From the NCBI GenBank assembly GCA_041627475.1, contig JBFKQZ010000065.1:1-12916 (forward strand): 12,916 nucleotides of DNA, read 5' to 3'. A model generated the notes under the pieces. It was not told where the DNA came from, made no database searches, and saw only the letters and a program-made list of their open reading frames with translations. Position numbers and translations under genes: made by a program. Origin of the DNA: JBFGFG01 sp041627475. GTDB taxonomy: Bacteria; Actinomycetota; Nitriliruptoria; Nitriliruptorales; Nitriliruptoraceae. How positions within the stretch are numbered: position 1 is the stretch's first letter; every line of letters begins with the position of its first letter. Below, one piece after another: positions 1-8,142 of this stretch.

Positions 1-161
1 AGCTCGAGGACATGGTCCGCACGCTCGCCCGTCGGCTCGAGACCGATGTCGAGGCGGCGCACCAGAGCCACCGCTACGAGGTCGTGCCCGCCACCCGTGG
101 CGAGATGGAGCCCCACCGCACCATGCGTCGCCGCCCCCCGAGGCAGCCCGCCGGGACCTGA
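1..161 (+). CDS. C-terminal end of an unidentified protein (5' truncated by window)
   Basis: Reading the plus strand in the frame of base 3 gives 52 residues (LEDMVRTLARRLETDVEAAH at the start) and then TGA at 159-161. The segment looks like real protein: an amphipathic helix rich in Leu, Glu and Arg, then a VVPATRGEMEPHRTMRRR stretch and a basic, proline-rich tail typical of disordered C-termini. The other two frames give Arg/Pro-rich low-complexity shadows. I do not recognise the family from this tail and offer no function. It converges on the minus-strand dprE2 gene with only 77 bp between the two stop codons, so it is probably not part of the DPA operon. Confidence 0.6.
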   Translation, partial: LEDMVRTLARRLETDVEAAHQSHRYEVVPATRGEMEPHRTMRRRPPRQPAGT

Positions 162-198
162 CACGCGGCCGATGCTGCCGGAGGGGGCGGCGCCCTGG

Positions 199-235
199 GT
201 CAGCCGCCCGCCGCGCCAGCCTGCGGGCACCTGAC
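199..235. terminator. Candidate bidirectional terminator hairpin between convergent genes
   Basis: GTCAG (199-203) pairs with CTGAC (231-235), and inside it CCCGC (207-211) pairs with GCGGG (223-227). A symmetrical 3x3 internal loop separates the two stems and the apical loop is 11 nt. The structure lies in the 77-bp gap between the stop of the upstream plus-strand gene and the stop of the minus-strand dprE2, where a terminator would serve both strands. There is no T-tract on either side, as is common in high-GC actinobacteria, so this is a structural guess. Confidence 0.3.
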
Positions 236-238
236 GGC

Positions 239-1000
239 TCAGCGGGGAAGTCGACGCACGGCCGCACGGGGCAGGGCGCGCAGGACCCACGAGACGTACC
301 GGACGGCGGCCGGGACGTAGACGACCGTCCGGCTCGGTCGCTCGATCGCCTCGCTGATCGCCGCCGCGACGTCCTCGGGGTCGCACGCGAACGGGGCGTC
401 CTCCATGCCGGCGGTCATCGCACTGCGCACGAACCCCGGCCGCACGACGACGACGCGGGCCCCGGTGCCTGCGAGCGCGTCGCTCGTCCCGAGCGCGAAC
501 GCGTCGAGGCCGGCCTTGGTCGCGCCGTAGCCGTAGTTGGCACGTCGTGCCTGGGTGGCCGCGAGGGAGGACAGCACCACGAGGACGCCGTGCCCCTGGT
601 GCGTGAGCAGCTCGGCGAGCGAGCGGACGGCGGCTGCGGGCCCCGTGAAGTTCGTCGTCACCACCCGCAGGAGTTCGTCCGGGTCCTCCTCGAGGCGTGA
701 CTGGTCACCGAGGACGCCGGCGGCGAGGACCGTCACGTCGACGTCCCCGGCGGCGAACAGCGCACCGAGCACCTCCTCGTGGCCGTCGATGTCCGTCACG
801 TCCCACTCGACACAGGTGACCGTGGCGCCGTCGGCCTCCAACCCTGCAGCACGTCGCTGCAGCGCGGCCGCCGAGCGGCCGGCGAGCACGATGCTGCGTG
901 CACCGCGGTCACGGACGAGTCGGTGGGCCGTGGCGATGCCGATGTCGGAGTCGCCCCCCAGGACGAGGACCCGGTCGAGGCGGCCGGTGGCGGTGATCAC
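239..1000 (-). CDS. dprE2: DprE2: decaprenylphosphoryl-2-keto-ribose reductase (SDR)
   Basis: A 253-residue short-chain dehydrogenase. With DprE1 it completes the epimerisation of decaprenylphosphoryl-ribose (DPR) to DPA, reducing the 2-keto intermediate with NAD(P)H at the inner membrane. Visible motifs are the nucleotide-binding GGDSDIG (15-21), the NAAG-type segment LAAGVLG (92-98), SS at 144-145 and the active site Y158-x3-K162 within RRANYGYGATKAG. The C-terminal RYVSWVLRALPRAAVRRLP matches, from memory, the end of mycobacterial DprE2, and the length is normal for the family. The GTG start at 1000 overlaps the dprE1 stop (GTGA) and has GGAG seven bases upstream; the open frame runs much further upstream, but only as a shadow of dprE1. 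It is the last gene of the operon. Its only lysine is the catalytic K162. Confidence 0.93.
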   Translation of the reverse strand: MITATGRLDRVLVLGGDSDIGIATAHRLVRDRGARSIVLAGRSAAALQRRAAGLEADGATVTCVEWDVTDIDGHEEVLGALFAAGDVDVTVLAAGVLGDQSRLEEDPDELLRVVTTNFTGPAAAVRSLAELLTHQGHGVLVVLSSLAATQARRANYGYGATKAGLDAFALGTSDALAGTGARVVVVRPGFVRSAMTAGMEDAPFACDPEDVAAAISEAIERPSRTVVYVPAAVRYVSWVLRALPRAAVRRLPR

Positions 1001-2352
1001 GGGGTTGCTCCGGTCAGGTCGAGACGGCGGTCGAGGTCGGACGTGAGGCGCCGGTCGGGGTCGAGTCGGTCGCGCACCCGGCGCCACTCGTCGAGGCGTG
1101 GGTACATCGCCGGGAGCACGTCCGCCCGCAACCGGGAGTCCTTGGCGAGGTAGACGCGACCACCGACCGCCGCGACAGCCTCGTCGTACCGCCGCAGTCG
1201 ACGCTCCAGCCCGGCGACCCCGACCGGGATGTCCAGTGCGAGCGTCCACCCCGGGGCTGGGAAGGACAGGTGGCCGCTGCCACCCGGTCCGAACCGCTTC
1301 AGCACTGCCAGGAACGACGGGGTGGAGGCCCTGGCCAGGTCCTCGACCACCCGCCGGAGCAGCCCGGGCTCGTGGGGCGGGACGACGAACTGGTACTGCA
1401 GGAAGCCGGCCGGGCCGTAGATGCGGTTCCAGCCCCTGACGGCGTCGAGCGGGTGGAAGAAGGCGCTGATCCCCTGCAGCTCGCCGGTGCGGTGCCGCGG
1501 GGCGCGGCGGTACCAGGCCTCGTTGAACGCCCGCACCGTTGCGACGTTGAGGAGGCCCGACGGGACCCAGCGTGGCGCCCCGATGGGTTCGACGGGGTCG
1601 AAGTCGAGTGCGGCCGCGCGCGCGGTGCCGGGCAGGGCGCCCAGCGGCGCGTGGTCGCCCCGCGTCAGGACGCCACGTCCGAGGGCCCGTCCCCGGGCCA
1701 GCAGGTCGATCCAGGCGACGCTGTAGCGGAAGTCCTCGTCGCGACCCTCCATGCGTGCGAGCAGGTCGTCGAGGTCGGTCGCCCGCTCGGTCTCGACCAG
1801 CATGCGGGCGCTCTCGATGGGACGCAGCGCCATGCACAGACGGGTGACGACACCGGTCAGTCCCATGCCCCCGGCGGTCGCATCGAAGACGTCCGTCCCC
1901 GGCTCGACGCGGCCCGACCACGCCGGTGCCTCGAGGTCGAACCACCGCACGCCGGCCGCGAAGCTCCCGTCGACGTGGTGGTTCTTGCCGTGCACGTCCG
2001 CGGCCAGGGCGCCGCCGAGCGTCACCTGCCGCGTCCCGGGCGTGACGTGCGGGAACCACCCGTGGGGCACGACCAGTCGCATGAGGTCGTCGAGCGACAG
2101 GCCCGCCTCCGCCGTCACGGTGCCAGCCGTCGCGTCGAAGGCGTCGACGCCGCGGAGCACCGTCGCGTCGAGGACGGTGCCGCCGGCGTTCGTGGCCGCG
2201 TCGCCGTAGGCCCGGCCGAGCCCCCGTGCGACCACGCCGCGGTCGCCGGCGTCGCGCACGATCGAGCGGACGTCGTCGACGCCCACCGGGGCGACCACGT
2301 CCGCACCGGTGGGCGCGGTCCGTCCCCACCCGCGCAGGACTCGTCGCGGCAT
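997..2352 (-). CDS. dprE1: DprE1: decaprenylphosphoryl-beta-D-ribose 2'-oxidase (FAD)
   Basis: A 451-residue FAD-dependent oxidase of the FAD_binding_4 plus ALO type. It oxidises the 2'-OH of DPR to the keto intermediate that DprE2 reduces to DPA, the arabinofuranose donor of the cell envelope. Visible features are LRGWGRTAP (6-14), the FAD-binding GLGRAYGD (44-51), PGTRQVTLGGA (105-115), HGKNHH (121-126), GPAGFLQYQF (313-322) and YLAKDSR (401-407). The length is close to the ~460 residues of the mycobacterial enzyme and the alignment is nearly ungapped, so function is confident. The ATG at 2352 overlaps the last base of the ubiA stop (TGATG). At the position of the benzothiazinone-reactive Cys (GW-x-x-C-x-D in Mycobacterium tuberculosis) this protein has Ala372. 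Its only three lysines are K123, K352 and K404, all in conserved motifs. Confidence 0.96.
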   Translation of the reverse strand: MPRRVLRGWGRTAPTGADVVAPVGVDDVRSIVRDAGDRGVVARGLGRAYGDAATNAGGTVLDATVLRGVDAFDATAGTVTAEAGLSLDDLMRLVVPHGWFPHVTPGTRQVTLGGALAADVHGKNHHVDGSFAAGVRWFDLEAPAWSGRVEPGTDVFDATAGGMGLTGVVTRLCMALRPIESARMLVETERATDLDDLLARMEGRDEDFRYSVAWIDLLARGRALGRGVLTRGDHAPLGALPGTARAAALDFDPVEPIGAPRWVPSGLLNVATVRAFNEAWYRRAPRHRTGELQGISAFFHPLDAVRGWNRIYGPAGFLQYQFVVPPHEPGLLRRVVEDLARASTPSFLAVLKRFGPGGSGHLSFPAPGWTLALDIPVGVAGLERRLRRYDEAVAAVGGRVYLAKDSRLRADVLPAMYPRLDEWRRVRDRLDPDRRLTSDLDRRLDLTGATP

Positions 2353-3245
2353 CACGCCCCCCCGTAGGTGCCGAGCGCGAACAGGACCGCCCAGACCGCG
2401 CCGTACGCGAGGATGCGTCGGCTCCCCAGGATCACGTCCTCCGGCGCCTCGCCGTGGCCCTCGTGGACGGCTGCCGCGTACTCGAAGACGGCCAGGGCGA
2501 AGGGGATCGCCGACAGCGGGTGCCAGGGCACGCCGGGGGGACGCATCTCGAAGGACCACAGCAGGTAGCCCAGGAGCGCGACGGCCACGGACGCGTAGCG
2601 GACCTCGGCGAGCATGTCCCGGGGGTAGTCCTGCAGCACCGACCGGCTCACGCCGCCGGTCTGGTCGCGCTGCTCCGCGAAGCGCTTGGCGGCCACCAGG
2701 TAGACCGCGCCGGCGGAGACGACGATCAGGAACCAGTTCGACACCGCGACGCCCGTCGCGACCGCACCCGCGATCGCCCGCAGCACGAAGCCGCTGGCAA
2801 CGAGGAAGAGCTCCAGCAGTCGGACCCGCTTCAGGCCGAGCGAGTAGCCGGTCGTCATGGCGAGGTAGGCGAGGACCACGACCGACAGTCCGGGGATGCC
2901 GAGGACGAACGGGAGCCCGAGCGCGACGACCGCGAGGACTGCCGCCGTCGTGGCCGCCACCGGAGCGGCGACCTCACCTGCGGCCACCGGTCGGTGTCGC
3001 TTGGTCGAGTGGTTCGCGTCCGCGACCCGGTCGCGGACGTCGTTGGCGAGGTAGGTCGCCGCCGAGGCGGCCGTCATCGCGACGAACGCGAGGGCCACCG
3101 CGCCGAGCGTGGCCGGGTCCGTCAGCGTGCCGGCCGCCGCCGGTGCCGCGAGCACGAGCAGGTTCTTCACCCACTGCCGCGGCCGCATCGAGACGACGAG
3201 CGCCCGCAGCGGGGGTCGGGTCGGCACCACGCCCTCGCTGGTCAC
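2352..3245 (-). CDS. ubiA: Decaprenyl-phosphate phosphoribosyltransferase (UbiA family)
   Basis: A 297-residue polytopic membrane prenyltransferase. It transfers 5-phosphoribose from PRPP to decaprenyl phosphate to give DPPR, the committed step of DPA synthesis. Visible are RPRQWVKNLL (21-30), the Mg/PRPP-binding NDxxDxxxD motif (N68, D69, D72, D76) running into NHSTKRHRPVAAGE, YSLGLKR (134-140), the AAKRFAEQ segment (185-192) and about eight or nine hydrophobic helices. The N-terminal RPRQWVKN and the NDVRD...TKR.RP block match Rv3806c-type enzymes rather than ubiquinone or heme prenyltransferases. The GTG start at 3245 forms a GTGA overlap with the stop of the upstream dehydrogenase gene and has no clear Shine-Dalgarno of its own, which suggests translational coupling. 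The next gene in the pathway, dprE1, overlaps its stop by one base. Confidence 0.92.
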   Translation of the reverse strand: MTSEGVVPTRPPLRALVVSMRPRQWVKNLLVLAAPAAAGTLTDPATLGAVALAFVAMTAASAATYLANDVRDRVADANHSTKRHRPVAAGEVAAPVAATTAAVLAVVALGLPFVLGIPGLSVVVLAYLAMTTGYSLGLKRVRLLELFLVASGFVLRAIAGAVATGVAVSNWFLIVVSAGAVYLVAAKRFAEQRDQTGGVSRSVLQDYPRDMLAEVRYASVAVALLGYLLWSFEMRPPGVPWHPLSAIPFALAVFEYAAAVHEGHGEAPEDVILGSRRILAYGAVWAVLFALGTYGGA

Positions 3246-4261
3246 GGGTGGCCGTCGCCCGCGGGGGGTGTGAGCTCGGTGCCGCTGCGGCGTCCGGCGG
3301 CGAAGGCATCGAGGTTGCGGATGGTCGTCTCGGCGATCGCCCGCAGCGCCTCTTCGGTGAAGAAGGCCTGGTGGGCCGTGATGAGGACGTTCGGGAACGT
3401 GAGCAGCCGTGCGAAGACGTCGTCGTCGATGATCGTGTCGGAGAGGTCCTCGAAGAAGAGGTCACCTTCCTCCTCGTACACGTCCAGCGCGACCGACCCG
3501 ATCTGGCCGGACTTGAGCGCGTCCACGAGGGCCGGCGCGTCGACGAGCCCGCCGCGTGAGGTGTTCACGACCATGGCGCCGCGCTTCATCTTGGCGAAGG
3601 CCTCGGCGTCCAGGAGGTGGTGGGTCTCGGGCGTCAGCGGGCAGTGGAGGGTCACGACGTCGCACTCGGCGAACAGCGTGTCGAGGTCGACGTAGCGGAC
3701 GCCGAGGTCGCGGACCTCGTCGGCCGGGTAGGGGTCGTAGGCCCGCAGCGAGCAGCCGAAGCCGCGCAGGATCCGCGCGACGATCATCCCGATCTTGCCG
3801 GTCCCGATGATGCCGACGCGGCGCGACCGCAGGTCGAACCCGAGCAGCCCGTCCAGGCTGAAGTTGCCCTCCCGGACCCGGGCCGCTGCGCGCGGGATCC
3901 GGCGGTCGAGCGCGAGCATCAGTGCGACGGTGTGCTCGGCCACGGCGTAGGGCGAGTACGCCGGCACGCGCGACACCGTCATCCCGAGCTCGCGAGCCGC
4001 GTCGAGGTCGACGTTGTTGTAGCCGGCACACCGCATCGCGACCATGCGGACCCCGCCCTCGACGAGTGCCTCGAGCACCGGCCGCGACAGGTCGTCGTTG
4101 ACGAAGGCGCACACGGCGTCGAAGCCCGCGGCCGCCGGGGCGGTGTGGACGTCGAGGTGGTGGTCGACGAAGACCAGCTCGTGGGCGTCGTCGTCGGCCT
4201 CCGCCGCTGCCGTGAGGGAGCGGCGGTCGTAGGCGCGGGCGCTGAAGACCATGGTTCGCAT
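3242..4261 (-). CDS. ldhA: D-lactate dehydrogenase-type 2-hydroxyacid dehydrogenase
   Basis: A 339-residue NAD-dependent D-2-hydroxyacid dehydrogenase of the LdhA (fermentative D-lactate dehydrogenase) branch. Visible are the N-terminal FSARAYDRRSL (6-16), RCAGYNNVDL (77-86), PAYSPYAVAEHT (100-111), the Rossmann motif GTGKIG (153-158) with D176 for the NAD ribose, and the catalytic Arg236 in NTSRGGLVD, Glu265 and His297 in TAHQAFFT. REGNFSLDGLLGFDL is characteristic of LdhA rather than of phosphoglycerate dehydrogenases. The frame extends to 4363, but homology to the usual LdhA N-terminus begins at the ATG at 4261, which I chose; an ATG at 4252 is possible, and neither has a strong Shine-Dalgarno. 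It is the first gene of the operon and overlaps ubiA by GTGA. Its link to DPA synthesis is not obvious: redox housekeeping or chance operon capture. Confidence 0.88.
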   Translation of the reverse strand: MRTMVFSARAYDRRSLTAAAEADDDAHELVFVDHHLDVHTAPAAAGFDAVCAFVNDDLSRPVLEALVEGGVRMVAMRCAGYNNVDLDAARELGMTVSRVPAYSPYAVAEHTVALMLALDRRIPRAAARVREGNFSLDGLLGFDLRSRRVGIIGTGKIGMIVARILRGFGCSLRAYDPYPADEVRDLGVRYVDLDTLFAECDVVTLHCPLTPETHHLLDAEAFAKMKRGAMVVNTSRGGLVDAPALVDALKSGQIGSVALDVYEEEGDLFFEDLSDTIIDDDVFARLLTFPNVLITAHQAFFTEEALRAIAETTIRNLDAFAAGRRSGTELTPPAGDGHP

Positions 4262-4407
4262 GGGCGCAACAGTGCCACGTCGCCGTCCGTGCCGCAGGCG
4301 GTCCGCGTCCTTGCCCGTGCGCGCGTCGCCCGGTCCGGACATGGCCGGCCGCGGTCGGGGCACGTCCTCGGCTGGCCCCGACCGCCACGTCCCGAGGAGG
4401 AGCGGCC
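4262..4407. promoter_or_regulatory. Divergent intergenic control region
   Basis: These 146 bp separate the start of the minus-strand ldhA-ubiA-dprE1-dprE2 operon from the start of the plus-strand lipoprotein gene, so promoters for both directions must lie here or just inside the genes. I could not pick convincing -10/-35 boxes in this GC-rich DNA. The proximal part on the lipoprotein side is dominated by a perfect inverted repeat (4351-4385), followed by the Shine-Dalgarno GAGGAGG at 4394-4400. Confidence 0.5.
4351..4385. repeat. Perfect 11-bp inverted repeat, operator or leader hairpin
   Basis: GCGGTCGGGGC (4351-4361) is the exact reverse complement of GCCCCGACCGC (4375-4385), with a 13-nt spacer. 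It lies within the divergent control region and ends nine bases before the Shine-Dalgarno of the lipoprotein gene. As DNA it could be the operator of a dimeric regulator; as RNA it would be a stable leader hairpin. The sequence shows the symmetry; the role is inferred. Confidence 0.5.
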
Positions 4408-5307
4408 GTGCACACCCACCGAACCCGCATCGCCATGACCGTGTTCGCGCTGCTCGTCGCCGTCGGCGGCTGCGACGCCGACGGTGACGACACCGCCGCA
4501 GCCGTGGAGGACGGCAACGCGGTCGTCGTCACCGACGAGGACGCCGACACCGACGTGGTCGTCGACGACATCGACGGCCTGGTCGTCGTGGAGGGGTCCG
4601 ACGAAGCCGCGGCCGCCCTCGCCGAGGCAGTCGCAGCGACCCGGACGGTGGACGGCGTGACGGCGTTCGACGTCACCTTCGACGGGGTCGCCGCGTCTGA
4701 CGGGGTGATCGGCGAGGGGACCAGCAGTGGTGGCGACGTCAGCGCCACGATGCTCGTGCGCGGTGAGCTCGCGGAGCTCCGGGGCGCGACCGACGTGGAG
4801 GTCGAGGTCCGCATCGTCGGGGACACCGTCTACCTGTACTGGCCGGCGCTGCTCGCGGACGCCGACCTCGACGCCTCGTGGGTCAGCTCACGGGTGGCGG
4901 ACGGCGACCTCGACATCGGCGGGTTGGTCGACCGTGCACGTCTCGCCTCGCCGCGGGAGGCCCTCGCCCTCCTCGACGGGGCGACCAACGTGGCCGAGCT
5001 CGAGGACGGGGAGTTCATCGGCGGCGCGGCGACGACCCACTACGTCGCGACCGTGGAGCTCGGTGCTGCGGTGGCAGCCGGGACGCCCGGGACCGCGTTC
5101 TTCGGGGAGCCGGACCGGGCCCTGGAGGTCCACGCCTTCGTCGACGGTGACGGACTGGTGCGTCGGGTCGAGGTCACGGGGCAGCGGGACGGGTCGACCC
5201 TCGTCTACGCCGTGGACGTGCTCGCCACCGAGAGCGACGTCGTGATCGAGCCGCCGCCGGCCGACGATGTCGTCTCGTTCGCCGCGTACCTCGCAGCGCG
5301 AGGCTGA
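4408..5307 (+). CDS. LppX/LprG-like lipoprotein
   Basis: A 299-residue predicted lipoprotein. The N-terminus is a short lipoprotein signal: basic HTHRTR, hydrophobic MTVFALLVAV, then VGGC with the lipidated Cys at residue 22. A strongly acidic linker follows (roughly 23-65, many Asp/Glu). The remainder looks like the LolA/LppX-LprAFG fold: TRTVDGVTAFDVTFDG, VEVRIVGDTVYLYWPALL (130-147), a WVSSRV segment, TTHYVATVEL and a terminal VIEPPPADDVVSF, a layout common in actinobacterial LprG-like lipoproteins. Known LppX/LprG members carry lipids or glycolipids across the envelope; the ligand here is unknown. The GTG start at 4408 has GAGGAGG seven bases upstream. It is divergent from the DPA operon, which makes a role in moving an envelope lipid attractive but unproven. 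It contains no lysine. Confidence 0.72.
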   Translation: MHTHRTRIAMTVFALLVAVGGCDADGDDTAAAVEDGNAVVVTDEDADTDVVVDDIDGLVVVEGSDEAAAALAEAVAATRTVDGVTAFDVTFDGVAASDGVIGEGTSSGGDVSATMLVRGELAELRGATDVEVEVRIVGDTVYLYWPALLADADLDASWVSSRVADGDLDIGGLVDRARLASPREALALLDGATNVAELEDGEFIGGAATTHYVATVELGAAVAAGTPGTAFFGEPDRALEVHAFVDGDGLVRRVEVTGQRDGSTLVYAVDVLATESDVVIEPPPADDVVSFAAYLAARG

Positions 5308-5323
5308 CCGCAGCCTCCGGGTG

Positions 5324-5340
5324 TGCGCCTCCCGGGCGCA
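5324..5340 (+). other. Small hairpin after the lipoprotein gene
   Basis: TGCGCC (5324-5329) pairs with GGCGCA (5335-5340) around a 5-nt loop, 16 bases after the lipoprotein stop codon. No T-tract follows. The same six-base words recur in the next hairpin, so the two structures can exchange partners. Confidence 0.35.
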
Positions 5341-5356
5341 GGGTTCGACCGACGGA

Positions 5357-5379
5357 CCGGCGCAGCCGACCTGCGCCGG
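5357..5379 (+). terminator. Strong 9-bp hairpin between lipoprotein gene and clpB
   Basis: CCGGCGCAG (5357-5365) and CTGCGCCGG (5371-5379) form a perfect 9-bp stem with the 5-nt loop CCGAC. It lies 49 bases after the lipoprotein stop and about 90 bases before the clpB start. It could be a U-less terminator of the lipoprotein gene or a leader structure of clpB. The stem is directly visible; its role is inferred. Confidence 0.45.
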
Positions 5380-5468
5380 CAGGACCTCGAGCCCTTGCCG
5401 CGTCCGCGTGCGCGACGCACCATCGTCGGTGGCCGGGCCACGTCGCCCGACCGGCACAGGAGGACCTC

Positions 5469-8048
<2,580 letters not shown>

Positions 8049-8052
8049 GGCG

Positions 8053-8064
8053 GGGCGCGCGCCC
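8053..8064. terminator. GC palindrome just after clpB, possible terminator
   Basis: GGGCGCGCGCCC is a perfect 12-bp palindrome starting four bases after the clpB stop; as RNA it can fold as a 4-bp stem with a GCGC loop. The remaining gap to 8142 holds a smaller palindrome (GAGCGCTC, 8087-8094) and a CTCAAGT word at 8107-8113. With no T-tract and a short stem, assignment as a terminator is weak. Confidence 0.25.
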
Positions 8065-8142
8065 GGCGTCGAAGATCCATCGGCGTGAGCGCTCGCCACA
8101 CACCCGCTCAAGTGGTGGAATGCGCGGGACGACCCGAAGGAC

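Noticed and set aside
239..2329. A 696-residue reading of the dprE2 frame
   Set aside because: Only the last 253 residues are protein-like. The upstream part is Arg/Pro-rich shadow of dprE1, and the GTG at 1000 has a Shine-Dalgarno and the normal DprE2 start position.
2226..3695. Plus-strand open frames of 489 and 416 codons across ubiA and ldhA
   Set aside because: They are Arg/Gly-rich shadows; the minus strand carries conserved UbiA and dehydrogenase motifs.
4262..4363. Extended N-terminus of the LdhA-like protein starting at 4363
   Set aside because: The extra 34 residues are Arg/Gly/Pro-rich and unlike the family, which begins near MRTMVFSARAYD.
3462..4826. A 454-codon minus-strand open frame overlapping ldhA and the lipoprotein gene
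   Set aside because: It crosses two well-supported genes on opposite strands and has Ser/Thr- and Arg-rich low-complexity sequence.
5308..5468. An HspR-type HAIR operator before clpB
   Set aside because: I looked for the CTTGAGT-N7-ACTCAAG pattern and saw no match; only the GC hairpins are present.
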